This document shows, piece after piece, positions 25,598 through 34,434 of a stretch of 64,000 nucleotides of DNA. The notes under the pieces are model-generated. The model did not search any database and had not been told where the DNA came from. It worked only from the letters and a program-made list of their open reading frames with translations. The stretch's first letter is position 1; each line of letters begins with the position of its first letter. Source of the stretch: Runella sp. SP2 (GTDB lineage Bacteria > Bacteroidota > Bacteroidia > Cytophagales > Spirosomataceae); the NCBI RefSeq assembly GCF_003711225.1, contig NZ_CP031030.1, positions 4,278,001-4,342,000 of the forward strand, given 5' to 3'. The position numbers and the translations under genes were made by a program.

Positions 25598-25673
25598 AAT
25601 GGAAAAAGAGCTGCTGTTCTCTTGTAAAACGCCCCAACTTTTACTACCTTCACTCTCCTAAACTCAACTGATT

Positions 25674-26687
25674 ATGAATGTATTAACTTCACTCGACGTG
25701 CTTATTGGGCTTATTGTGATTTTTTTGGTAGTAAGCCTTGCCTGTACCGTTATCAACGAATGGATTGACGCTCTTTTACACACGCGCGCCCAGCAACTTC
25801 GCAACAGTATCAGCCAAATGTTGTCGTCCTCCAATGACAATTCGCTGGGTCAGAAATTTCATACGCATCCGCTCATTCAAGCCCTCGAAAGAGACACCAA
25901 CGTGTGGGGTATTTACAAACGGCGAGACAAGCCTACGTATATCTCCAATCGAACTTTTCGGCAAGTTCTTTTTGATGTGCTCAATAAATTGGTGGCTGAC
26001 CATCCCATCAATTTTGACGGTACGTTGGAAGAAATCGAGCAAAGTCTCAATGCACTACCCGATTCTGACCTTAAAACGCGCCTTCTTTCCATTCTCAACG
26101 AAGTGAAAGCCACTGTCCAAGACGCTGAAAAACGAGTAGAAGCCTTTCAAAAGGCCATTGACCAGTGGTTCGACGAGTCGATGGAACGCACTTCCGATTG
26201 GTACAAGCGCCGCGTGCAGTTATGGACGTTTTTGTCGGGAATTGCCTTCTGCACTTTATTGAATATTGACACGCTAACCATTACTCAATACCTCTGGCAA
26301 AACCCTGAAGCTCGACAGGCGTATTTACAAGCGGCCAACAACATCATTGCCAGCGCCTCAACCGACTCGCTCAAAAAAGAATTAGCGGGAAAAGATTCTC
26401 TTCAACTCAACAACGTTGGGCAAAAAGTAGATACGTTGTTGGTAAGCCTCCGCGAGGAAGTTACCCAAAATACTACGATACCGTTGGGTTGGCAACTAGA
26501 AAAGCTTCCGACTTGTACCAAAGGCGGTGTAGGCACTTGGCTGGCCTATTGGATACGAAAATTGGCGGGTTTATTGATTAGCATTGGGGCAATCAGCGCG
26601 GGGGCTCCGTTTTGGTTCGATATGCTCAAAAATGTCGTCAATATCAGAAATTCATTGAAAAGTAAGACGCTTGGAATAGATTCATAA
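25674..26687 (+). CDS. Island membrane protein with C-terminal APFWFD motif (intact copy)
   Basis: The 337-residue protein starts with a membrane helix (about 6-28, VLIGLIVIFLVVSLACTVIN), followed by a long helical soluble region with a coiled-coil stretch (about 115-180), a second helix (about 183-200), another soluble segment and a last helix (about 297-311) ending in APFWFDMLKNVVNIRNSLK. The same closing motif occurs in the trypsin-like protein of this island (KFWHDLLDIVLYTSNLKRKL), which suggests a shared membrane module. A decayed copy lies at 20133-20583. No named family was recognised. It may anchor or gate the other island proteins, which is inference. Confidence 0.7.
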   Translation: MNVLTSLDVLIGLIVIFLVVSLACTVINEWIDALLHTRAQQLRNSISQMLSSSNDNSLGQKFHTHPLIQALERDTNVWGIYKRRDKPTYISNRTFRQVLFDVLNKLVADHPINFDGTLEEIEQSLNALPDSDLKTRLLSILNEVKATVQDAEKRVEAFQKAIDQWFDESMERTSDWYKRRVQLWTFLSGIAFCTLLNIDTLTITQYLWQNPEARQAYLQAANNIIASASTDSLKKELAGKDSLQLNNVGQKVDTLLVSLREEVTQNTTIPLGWQLEKLPTCTKGGVGTWLAYWIRKLAGLLISIGAISAGAPFWFDMLKNVVNIRNSLKSKTLGIDS

Positions 26688-26728
26688 ATACGACCGTTGT
26701 TTTCCTAAACCTAACGCCCCTAAACACA

Positions 26729-27940
26729 ATGAACATACTCTCAGATTGTCCCGCAGGGGATAAGGAATGTCTGATAAAAAAACTAACCAGCAACCGAATC
26801 ACCCACTACGACCTCAACCACCTCATGCAAATCGCCACGAGCGACGACCTAAAATCCATCACTCAATCGGTTTTTGACATGGATGAAGCTACATTACTTG
26901 AGCGATCGGCGGTTGAAGGAGCTACACGATGGCTCAATAGCCTCAAAAATGAGCGTCGTAAAGACTTGTATGTCAAGAAGATTCAACATACACCCCGCCA
27001 TGAGCTCAAAAAAGTAGTAGCCGAAGGTGATTCTTGGTTCAACTATCCACTCATCCTGACGGACATCCTCGACTGGATTAGTATGGACAAAAACACGGCT
27101 GTTTTCAGCCTTGCTTCGGCCTCCGATTGGCTAGTCAATATTCTCGCATCTAGGGAATATGTCAATGGGCTGTCAGTTCATCAACCCGACTTTTTCCTGA
27201 TGAGTGGAGGAGGCAATGACGTAGGAGGAATGAGTCGAATGGCGCTTATGGTATCTCATCGGTTCAATGAAACTTCGGAGTTGACACACAGCGCTTGGGC
27301 ACAGCATCTAATCGCAAACGCCCACGAAAAACCATACCTACTATCCAAAGAAGTGAGTTTGGATACCCGAAAACCAGACGAAAAGAGGTGGAACGATGCC
27401 ATTGGCCATTTATCCAAAGACTTTTTTGCGTTGATGATGCTCTTTCGTTTACAGTATTATTCGCTCTTTCATAGTTTGTTGGTAGGCGGTAACGAAAAAT
27501 TCCCCGACCTAAAAATCATCACCCAAGGCTACGATTTTCTGGTACCTTCCGACAATAAAGGTTGGGGAATCAACCCACTCAAATGGTACATTCCTGTCTT
27601 ACGCTGGATTGGGCATGGCTGGTGGTTGAAAAAACCGTTGATTTTTAAAGAAATATCTGGCGAAAAGCTCCAATTGGATATTCTCTATGCTTGCATGTAT
27701 TTCTTCAACGAAATGATGATTGAACTTGAAGAAAAATTCATGGAGCTTCACCCAACGGCTAAAGGACGTCTATTTCACGTTGACTCGCGGGGGTTAGTGC
27801 AAAAAAATGAATGGACAGACGAGATTCACCCTCAACCTCACAAATTCAGAACCATTGCCCAAACCTACCTCGACTGCATTCACGGTCAGCCCTCCGACTA
27901 CAAGCACGTTTATCGTTCCATCAATCGCCAAAAACCATAG
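26729..27940 (+). CDS. SGNH/GDSL-type hydrolase with helical N-terminal extension
   Basis: The 403-residue protein has SGNH blocks: nucleophile S102 in AEGDSWFNYP, N163 in SGGGNDVGG, and D364/H367 in WTDEIHPQPHKF. The first 90 residues are a charged helical extension. The family covers esterases, lipases and peptidoglycan or glycan O-deacetylases. There is no signal peptide, although a moderately hydrophobic stretch (about 285-305) might contact membrane. It follows the membrane protein by 41 bp and precedes a small membrane protein by 2 bp. Together with the amidase and M15 peptidase it would be a third envelope-directed hydrolase; the substrate is not shown. Confidence 0.8.
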   Translation: MNILSDCPAGDKECLIKKLTSNRITHYDLNHLMQIATSDDLKSITQSVFDMDEATLLERSAVEGATRWLNSLKNERRKDLYVKKIQHTPRHELKKVVAEGDSWFNYPLILTDILDWISMDKNTAVFSLASASDWLVNILASREYVNGLSVHQPDFFLMSGGGNDVGGMSRMALMVSHRFNETSELTHSAWAQHLIANAHEKPYLLSKEVSLDTRKPDEKRWNDAIGHLSKDFFALMMLFRLQYYSLFHSLLVGGNEKFPDLKIITQGYDFLVPSDNKGWGINPLKWYIPVLRWIGHGWWLKKPLIFKEISGEKLQLDILYACMYFFNEMMIELEEKFMELHPTAKGRLFHVDSRGLVQKNEWTDEIHPQPHKFRTIAQTYLDCIHGQPSDYKHVYRSINRQKP

Positions 27941-27942
27941 CC

Positions 27943-28458
27943 ATGAAAATTTCACTTCTCTTCATCGTTGTAGGTGGTCTAACGGCTTACCTATTTCTTA
28001 CAACAGCGTCTATTTTTCAAGGAAATATAGACTCTACTTGTAATTTTTGGCCAAACGCCGAGTGTTTAGAGGAGCGGTTTGACCTACTTACTTCTATCCA
28101 AAAACGCCAACTTCTTGAGGTCGTTCATCTTGACTATTGGTACCTCATTTGCTATCCATTTTTACTTGGACTTTGGGTATATCGTGAAATGCAGGCGCAA
28201 ACATGGCTTTTGACAAACACTCTGCTCAGATGCTGCATATTGGTGATTTTTGTTTTGTTTTTGGCTGATGTGGTCGAAAACATACTTTTAGGACAAATAC
28301 TTCAAGACATTTCTTACCCTTTTCAAGTCCTTGCCCTTGTCACTCGTTTGAAATGGATAAGTTTCGCTTTTATACTTTTAAGTCTTTTGATTGGTGCAAT
28401 TGGGCGTAAAACAGGGCTTTTCCCCTTATCTTTGCGGCTCAAAAAACGAATTGAATGA
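27943..28458 (+). CDS. Small polytopic membrane protein, last gene of the island
   Basis: The 171-residue protein starts at the ATG 2 bp after the SGNH gene, so translation is likely coupled. Four membrane helices are evident (about 3-22, 60-80, 93-115 and 138-160), with a short extracellular loop containing two cysteines (CNFWPNAEC). The tail is basic (LRLKKRIE). Its stop overlaps the ABC-F start by 4 bp, although that gene is probably unrelated in function. No family was recognised. Position suggests it works with the SGNH hydrolase, perhaps as a membrane partner. Confidence 0.65.
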   Translation: MKISLLFIVVGGLTAYLFLTTASIFQGNIDSTCNFWPNAECLEERFDLLTSIQKRQLLEVVHLDYWYLICYPFLLGLWVYREMQAQTWLLTNTLLRCCILVIFVLFLADVVENILLGQILQDISYPFQVLALVTRLKWISFAFILLSLLIGAIGRKTGLFPLSLRLKKRIE

Positions 28459-30095
28459 TTTCAGTAGATAACGTAACCGTAGAGTTTGGGGGAAGGGCCT
28501 TGTTTAGCGACATTACCTTCAACATCAACGAAAAAGACAGAATCGCCCTCATGGGCAAAAATGGAGCAGGAAAATCGACGCTCCTTAAAATCATTGCGGG
28601 GGCCGATAAGCCTACACGCGGTAAAATCTCGGCACCCAACGACGCCGTCATCGCCTACTTGCCACAGCACCTGCTCACCGTCGATGATGCTACGGTGTTT
28701 GAGGAAGCCCTCAAGGCGTTTGCCGAAGCGCAAGAAATGAAAAACGAGCTTGATGGCCTCAATCACCAACTCGAAACACGTACCGACTACGACTCCGACG
28801 ACTACATGGCCATCATTGAGCGCGTGTCGGAATTGAGTGAAAAATACTACTCGACCGAAGAGGTCAACTACGACGCCGAGGTCGAAAAGACATTGCTTGG
28901 TTTGGGCTTTTTGCGCTCTGATTTCAATCGTAAAACTAGTGAGTTTAGCGGTGGCTGGCGGATGCGCATTGAGTTAGCCAAAATTTTGCTCAAAACCCCC
29001 GATTTGATTCTGCTGGATGAGCCCACCAACCACCTTGACATCGAGTCGATTCAGTGGTTGGAAGAGTTTTTGGTCAATACCGCCAAATCAGTGATTGTGA
29101 TTTCTCACGACCGTGCCTTTGTTGACAACATCACCAACCGCACCATCGAAATCACCATGGGGCGGATTTATGATTATAAGGTAAACTACTCGCACTATTT
29201 GCAGCTTCGCAAAGAGCGCTTGGAGCAACAACAGAAGCAATACAACGACCAGCAAAAAATGATTGCCGAAACCACCGAGTTTATTGAGCGTTTCAAAGGC
29301 ACCTATTCCAAAACGTTGCAGGTGCAGTCGCGGGTCAAGATGCTGGAAAAATTGGAGATTGTGGAAGTGGATGAAGTAGATACCTCTGCCCTCAATTTGA
29401 AATTCCCGCCTGCGCCCCGTTCGGGCAACTACCCCGTTATCGTGGAAGATTTGAGCAAAAGCTACGGCGACCATTTGGTGTTCAAAAACGTGAGCATCAC
29501 CATTGAACGTGGGCAGAAAGTAGCGTTTGTGGGTAAAAACGGAGAAGGAAAATCGACACTTGTCAAGGCCATTATGGGTGAACTGGAGTATCAAGGCGAC
29601 CTCAAAGTTGGACACAATTCCATGATTGGGTATTTTGCCCAAAACCAAGCGTCGCTGCTCGATCCTGAATTGAGCGTTTTCCAAACGATTGATAACATTG
29701 CAGTGGGTGAGATTCGTACCAAAATCAAGGATATTTTGGGCGCGTTCATGTTTAGTGGTGAAAGCATCAATAAAAAAGTGGGTGTACTTTCGGGAGGTGA
29801 ACGTACGCGTTTGGCCATGATTAAACTGTTGTTGGAGCCCGTCAACCTCCTCATCCTCGATGAACCTACCAACCACCTCGACCTCAAAACGAAGGACATT
29901 TTGAAAGATGCCCTCAAGGCATTTGACGGTACCATTATTTTGATTTCGCACGACCGTGACTTCTTAGATGGCTTGGCCGAAAAAGTCTATGAATTTGGCA
30001 ACCAACGCGTCAGAGAACACCTCGAAGACATTAACGGATTTTTACGCCTCAAGAAAATGGAGAATCTTCGGGAGATTGAGCGAAAAGCCAAATAA
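28455..30095 (+). CDS. ABC-F family ATPase (ribosome-associated type)
   Basis: The 546-residue protein has two ABC ATPase domains without membrane helices. Domain 1 has GKNGAGKST, SGGWRMRIELAKILL and LLDEPTNHLDIES. Domain 2 has GKNGEGKST, SGGERTRLAMIKLLL and LILDEPTNHLDLKT. A charged P-site-tRNA-interaction-type linker lies between them (about 250-310). ABC-F proteins act on ribosomes in translation factor or antibiotic-protection roles. The closest pattern is the YdiF/Uup-like housekeeping type rather than a resistance protein, but that distinction is not firm. It overlaps the upstream gene by 4 bp and ends at a clear terminator. Confidence 0.93.
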   Translation: MISVDNVTVEFGGRALFSDITFNINEKDRIALMGKNGAGKSTLLKIIAGADKPTRGKISAPNDAVIAYLPQHLLTVDDATVFEEALKAFAEAQEMKNELDGLNHQLETRTDYDSDDYMAIIERVSELSEKYYSTEEVNYDAEVEKTLLGLGFLRSDFNRKTSEFSGGWRMRIELAKILLKTPDLILLDEPTNHLDIESIQWLEEFLVNTAKSVIVISHDRAFVDNITNRTIEITMGRIYDYKVNYSHYLQLRKERLEQQQKQYNDQQKMIAETTEFIERFKGTYSKTLQVQSRVKMLEKLEIVEVDEVDTSALNLKFPPAPRSGNYPVIVEDLSKSYGDHLVFKNVSITIERGQKVAFVGKNGEGKSTLVKAIMGELEYQGDLKVGHNSMIGYFAQNQASLLDPELSVFQTIDNIAVGEIRTKIKDILGAFMFSGESINKKVGVLSGGERTRLAMIKLLLEPVNLLILDEPTNHLDLKTKDILKDALKAFDGTIILISHDRDFLDGLAEKVYEFGNQRVREHLEDINGFLRLKKMENLREIERKAK

Positions 30096-30121
30096 TCTTC
30101 TTTATCTAATTTTTTCACCAA

Positions 30122-30157
30122 CCCCGTATTTCAGTACTGAAGTACGGGGTTTTGTTT
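30122..30157 (+). terminator. Intrinsic terminator after the ABC-F gene
   Basis: CCCCGTA, mismatch, TTCAG, TA, CTGAA, mismatch, TACGGGG is followed by TTTTGTTTT. The stem is long and GC-capped and sits 27 bp after the stop. Confidence 0.85.
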
Positions 30158-30401
30158 TCTCTTGCATTCCAATAGGCTTAAAAGCCCTAGTGTGTTTTTA
30201 TCCTAGATTTTGTACTTTCACCAAAATTATCAGTGTATCCCCTTTTTTTCATTCTTACTTTTTACACATTTCTATTTTCACTAAACGATATAGGCACTTT
30301 TTGAACAAACTTAGATTTGTGCAATTTTTTAATGTATTTATATAAAATTTAGCAATTTTCTTTTATAATAGATGGCTAATATTAAAAAATGTAAAATTTT
30401 A
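30158..30401. other. AT-rich intergenic stretch before glnA
   Basis: The gap between the ABC-F stop and glnA is 400 bp. Beyond the terminator at its left end and the glnA promoter at its right end, I see only AT-rich DNA without convincing reading frames or strong palindromes. Confidence 0.5.
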
Positions 30402-30433
30402 TTTGGTGTTTATTAAAAAACACCTTACTTTTG
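30402..30433 (+). promoter_or_regulatory. glnA promoter (TTTG, 20 bp, TACTTTTG)
   Basis: TTTG at 30402-30405 and TACTTTTG at 30426-30433 are separated by 20 bp, which fits the Bacteroidota -33/-7 consensus. It predicts a leader of about 55 nt before the ATG at 30496. Confidence 0.8.
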
Positions 30434-30495
30434 AATCCGTAAAAAGTACAACAACACCAAACTGATTTATTCAACCACCTTAAATTTTATTGTCA

Positions 30496-31521
30496 ATGGC
30501 AAAGGCTAAATTAGAATACATCTGGCTAGACGGCTACAAGCCCACTCAAAGTTTGCGTAGTAAAACTAAGATTGAGAATGATTTCTCGGGTAAGTTGGAA
30601 GACTGCGACATGTGGTCATTCGATGGTTCTTCGACAGAACAAGCTCCAGGCGGTTCGTCTGACTGTTTGTTGAAGCCTGTTTTCATTTGCCCAGACCCAG
30701 AGCGTTCTAAATTAGGTACGCCTGCTTACTTGGTAATGTGCGAAGTTTTGAACGCTGATGGAACACCACACGAATCAAACGGTCGCGCTACTATCGAGGA
30801 CGACGATAACGATTTTTGGTTTGGTTTTGAACAAGAATACTTCTTGTGGAACATCGAAATTAACAAACCACTTGGTTTCCCTGCCAATGGTTATCCTGCC
30901 CCACAAGGCCCATACTATTGCTCAGTAGGTGCGAAAAACGCTTACGGACGCGACATCATCGAAGAGCACCTTGAGTATTGCCTCCAAGCTGGTTTGAACG
31001 TTGAAGGTATCAACGCCGAAGTAGCGGCAGGTCAGTGGGAGTTCCAAATTTTCTCTAAAGGTGCGAAAGACGCTGGTGATCAAATTTGGGTAGCTCGCTA
31101 TTTGTTGGAGCGCATGGGTGAAAAATACGGTGTAGGTATCAACTGGCACTGTAAGCCACTCGGCGATACCGACTGGAACGGTTCGGGTATGCACGCTAAC
31201 TTCTCAAACACGGTGTTGAGAACAGCGGGTAACAAAGAAACATTCGATAAAATCTGTCAAGCGTTTGCTCCAGTTGTGGCTGAGCACATCGCAGTATATG
31301 GTGCTGATAATCACCTCCGTTTGACTGGTAAGCACGAAACACAATCAATTGACCAATTCTCATACGGTGTATCTGACCGCGGTGCATCTATCCGTATCCC
31401 TATCGTTGCAGTGAAGAAAGGTTGGAAAGGATACTTGGAAGATCGTCGTCCAAATTCGGCTGCTGATCCATACAAAGTAGCAGCTCGTATTATCAAAACC
31501 GTTAAAGGCGTAGAAATCTGA
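30496..31521 (+). CDS. glnA: Glutamine synthetase type II (eukaryote-like)
   Basis: The enzyme makes glutamine from glutamate, ammonia and ATP in the cytosol. At 341 residues it is the short GSII type, not the 470-residue GSI or the 730-residue GSIII. Signatures are YIWLDGYKPT, MWSFDGSSTEQA with SSDCLLKP, FGFEQEYFLW, GINAEVAAGQWEFQI, GSGMHANFSN and NHLRLTGKHET with RGASIRIP. The preceding TTG at 30490 is in frame, but the ATG at 30496 gives the normal start. It is monocistronic, with a consensus promoter upstream and a strong terminator behind, as expected for a highly expressed gene. Confidence 0.95.
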   Translation: MAKAKLEYIWLDGYKPTQSLRSKTKIENDFSGKLEDCDMWSFDGSSTEQAPGGSSDCLLKPVFICPDPERSKLGTPAYLVMCEVLNADGTPHESNGRATIEDDDNDFWFGFEQEYFLWNIEINKPLGFPANGYPAPQGPYYCSVGAKNAYGRDIIEEHLEYCLQAGLNVEGINAEVAAGQWEFQIFSKGAKDAGDQIWVARYLLERMGEKYGVGINWHCKPLGDTDWNGSGMHANFSNTVLRTAGNKETFDKICQAFAPVVAEHIAVYGADNHLRLTGKHETQSIDQFSYGVSDRGASIRIPIVAVKKGWKGYLEDRRPNSAADPYKVAARIIKTVKGVEI

Positions 31522-31541
31522 TTTTTGGAATACATAGCACT

Positions 31542-31577
31542 AAAAAACCCCGTCTTTGGCGGGGTTTTTTGTTTTTT
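31542..31577 (+). terminator. Intrinsic terminator after glnA
   Basis: AAAAAACCCCG, 7-nt loop, CGGGGTTTTTT, followed by further T residues. The A-tract on the left would also let it work in reverse. Confidence 0.92.
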
Positions 31578-31617
31578 AGCCTAACTTCGTCGCTCTGTTA
31601 AGCCTCTTTACCATTAC

Positions 31618-32352
31618 ATGAACTATTCTGAACTGACTTTCAAAGACCGAAATCCCGTCAAACGGTATCTTCAACGCCAACGGCTCAAAGAAGTTGCCAA
31701 AAAGTTAACCCAAACTTTTGATGCTCAGTCCCATTTACGCATTCTGGATTTTGGGTGTGGAAACGCTGAATTATACAAATATTTAAAAGAAAGCTTTCCT
31801 AGTTTTACTTACGTTGGTTTCGACCCCAGTGAAAAATACATAGCAGAAGCCAAAACGAATGTCAACCTAACGCCTAAAGATAAGCTTACATTTGAAAAAG
31901 AAGAGATTCTAGCACAGCATTACGACCTCATTTTCTGTCTCGAAGTGTTTGAACATCTCCCCGACGAAATCATGGCCGTTGAACTTAGCACTGTACAGCA
32001 ACTTTTGTCGCCCAACGGAATTCTGGTCGTGGCTGTACCCAATGAATTATACCTTGTAGCCCTCATTCGCGGACTGTTCCGTATGACAAGGCGATTTGGC
32101 GCCTACGATGCTACGCCTAAAAATGTTTTGCTTTCGACCTTAGGTACGCCTCCCACCGACCGCCATAAGACCCTCAACAAAGCCGGAAATTATATTTGGG
32201 CACACATGGGATTTGACTATCGGGTACTGGCCAAAACCCTCCAACAATATTTTTACGTATCAGCTCCTTTTGGCTCTCCTTTCCCTCATTTTCCTTTGCT
32301 TGTAAATACCGAAGTCAACCTGTTTTGTCGGCAAAAACAGCCCGAAAGTTAA
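31618..32352 (+). CDS. Class I SAM-dependent methyltransferase
   Basis: The 244-residue protein has motif I ILDFGCGNAELYKYL, the acidic end of strand 2 VGFDPSEKYIAEA, motif post-I DLIFCLEVFEHLPDE and LLSPNGILVVAVPNE. These are the marks of the Methyltransf_11/23 group. The C-terminal half is family-specific with a hydrophobic surface (YLVALIRGLFRM) and resembles enzymes acting on lipid- or sugar-linked substrates, but that is a guess. It sits alone between glnA and an ABC exporter. Confidence 0.88.
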   Translation: MNYSELTFKDRNPVKRYLQRQRLKEVAKKLTQTFDAQSHLRILDFGCGNAELYKYLKESFPSFTYVGFDPSEKYIAEAKTNVNLTPKDKLTFEKEEILAQHYDLIFCLEVFEHLPDEIMAVELSTVQQLLSPNGILVVAVPNELYLVALIRGLFRMTRRFGAYDATPKNVLLSTLGTPPTDRHKTLNKAGNYIWAHMGFDYRVLAKTLQQYFYVSAPFGSPFPHFPLLVNTEVNLFCRQKQPES

Positions 32353-32433
32353 ATCCATAAAAAATTAACCCCACTGCCCGAAACTCTTACCCACGTAAAT
32401 TGGGTTAGTAATGTACATTTCCCATACGAAGCT

Positions 32434-34197
32434 ATGAACGAAGAAAAAAAGAGTGGACAGATTTTTGACTTGCCTACCCTGCGTCGCCTGTTTACGTTTG
32501 TTAAGCCTTACCAAAAACAATTTTATACCCTCGTAACGCTCATTTTGGTGAGTGCGGCGCTTTCACCGCTTAGTCCACTACTTTTTCGCTATACCATCGA
32601 CAATCAAATTGCCTCGGGCGACTACAACGGTCTGGCCATGATGCTGGCTGTCATGGTAGGTTTATTGTTTTTTCAAGCCATTATTCAGTTCATTCATACC
32701 TACTTAGCAGGCTGGTTGGGTCAAAATATCATTCGCGACATTCGGGTGCAGTTGTACGAAAAAATTCTTCGCCTTCGGCTCAAGTTTTTTGACCAAACAC
32801 CGATTGGACGCTTGGTGACACGTACGGTGTCGGACGTTGAAACACTTTCGGATGTTTTCAGCGACGGCATGGCGGCCGTAGCGGGCGATATTTTGCAATT
32901 GGTACTGATCATCGGCGTCATGTTTTATACCGATTGGCGTTTATCCTTGATAAGTTTGGCCACCGTACCGTTTATGTTGATAAGTACGTACATTTTTAAG
33001 GAAAAAATCAAAGACTCATTCAACGAGGTACGAACGGCGGTTTCTAACCTCAATGCCTTTGTTCAAGAACACATTACGGGCATGAACATCGTGCAGATTT
33101 TCAGCGCGGAAAAAATCGAATTAGATAAATTCCAAAAAATCAATACCATCCACCGCGACGCTCATATTCGTTCTATTTGGTACTATTCGGTCTATTATCC
33201 TGTTGCTGACGTGATTGCCGCCGCCGCTACGGGCTTGATTGTGTGGTACGGTGCGCGCGAAATTCTCCATGATGACATTACTTTCGGCACGGTTACGGCA
33301 TTTATCATGTTTACCAACCTGTTTTTCAGGCCCATACGAATGCTCGCCGACCGTTTTAATACCCTCCAAATGGGAATTGTAAGTACCGACCGTATTCTCA
33401 AATTGCTTGATAGCGACGATTATACAGTCAACAATGGTACATACGCCCCTACCCAACTTCGCGGTGAAGTATCGTTTAAAAACGTGTGGTTTGCCTACAA
33501 CGAAGAAGAATACGTTCTTAAAGACATTTCGTTCGACGTACAGGCAGGCCAAACCGTCGCCTTTGTAGGGGCAACGGGAGCAGGCAAATCGTCGGTAATT
33601 AATTTGTTGAGCCGTTTTTATGATATAAACAAAGGCGAAATATTGGTAGATGGCGTAGAGATTCACCAGTACGAATTGGGGGCATTGCGTCACAATATCG
33701 GTGTAGTGCTACAAGATGTATTTTTGTTTTCGGATACCATTCACAACAACATTACCCTCGGTAACCCCGACATCAGTCGCGCCCAAATCATTGAAGCCGC
33801 CCAACTCGTTGGCGCGCACGACTTCATTGAGCGACTTCCTGGTGGCTACGACTATAACGTCATGGAACGCGGTGCAACGCTTTCGGTGGGGCAGCGGCAG
33901 TTGATTTCGTTTGTACGGGCGTTGGTACACGACCCCAAAATCATTGTGTTGGATGAAGCTACCTCGTCGGTCGATACCGAGACTGAGGAATTGATTCAAA
34001 ATGCCATTGAGAAGCTCATGAAAGGCCGCACGGCCATCGTGATTGCCCACCGCCTTAGCACAATTCAGAAAGCCAACCAAATCATTGTGCTTGACAAAGG
34101 CCAAATCAAAGAAAAAGGCACGCATGACGAACTCCTTGAACACGACGGTTTTTATGCAAATCTCTATCGGATGCAGTACAAAGAAGTAGTAGGATAA
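32434..34197 (+). CDS. ABC exporter, fused membrane and ATPase domains (MsbA/lipid-A-exporter-like)
   Basis: The 587-residue half-transporter has six membrane helices (residues about 20-320, beginning KPYQKQFYTLVTLILVSAALS) and an ABC ATPase (Walker A VGATGAGKSS, Q loop VLQDVFLF, signature TLSVGQRQL, Walker B IIVLDEATSSVD, switch IVIAHRLST). It would work as a homodimer or with a second half encoded elsewhere. The family exports lipids, peptides or drugs. The substrate cannot be fixed from sequence, though similarity to MsbA-like exporters is common for Bacteroidota proteins of this shape. Confidence 0.93.
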   Translation: MNEEKKSGQIFDLPTLRRLFTFVKPYQKQFYTLVTLILVSAALSPLSPLLFRYTIDNQIASGDYNGLAMMLAVMVGLLFFQAIIQFIHTYLAGWLGQNIIRDIRVQLYEKILRLRLKFFDQTPIGRLVTRTVSDVETLSDVFSDGMAAVAGDILQLVLIIGVMFYTDWRLSLISLATVPFMLISTYIFKEKIKDSFNEVRTAVSNLNAFVQEHITGMNIVQIFSAEKIELDKFQKINTIHRDAHIRSIWYYSVYYPVADVIAAAATGLIVWYGAREILHDDITFGTVTAFIMFTNLFFRPIRMLADRFNTLQMGIVSTDRILKLLDSDDYTVNNGTYAPTQLRGEVSFKNVWFAYNEEEYVLKDISFDVQAGQTVAFVGATGAGKSSVINLLSRFYDINKGEILVDGVEIHQYELGALRHNIGVVLQDVFLFSDTIHNNITLGNPDISRAQIIEAAQLVGAHDFIERLPGGYDYNVMERGATLSVGQRQLISFVRALVHDPKIIVLDEATSSVDTETEELIQNAIEKLMKGRTAIVIAHRLSTIQKANQIIVLDKGQIKEKGTHDELLEHDGFYANLYRMQYKEVVG

Positions 34198-34227
34198 TTT
34201 GAACCTCATATCCCACTAATTTCATTA

Positions 34228-34340
34228 TTTACCCGCAGACTTTCGCAGATTTAACTCGCAGATTTCGCAGAAAAAGGGCTCAATGAAGGAATTCATCTGC
34301 GCTTTCTGCGGCTCTAAATCAGCGCCAATCTGCGGGTAAA
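34228..34340. repeat. Nested inverted repeat of the CGCAGATTT type
   Basis: Perfect 12-bp outer arms TTTACCCGCAGA (34228-34239) and TCTGCGGGTAAA (34329-34340) enclose several CGCAGA and TCTGCG units that pair imperfectly. The roughly 113-nt element fills the gap between the ABC exporter and the lipoprotein gene, and could fold as one long hairpin. Confidence 0.75.
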
Positions 34341-34434
34341 ACTATAATCCTCAAATTAAATTTAAAACGGTAACGCAACCCGCTTGATTCTTTGTCCGTA
34401 TTGTAAGTAAACCATTAAACGATTACTTACATCT

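Noticed and set aside
29088..29951. A long open frame antisense to the ABC-F gene
   Set aside because: It mirrors codon bias of a well-conserved gene on the other strand and has no recognisable domains.
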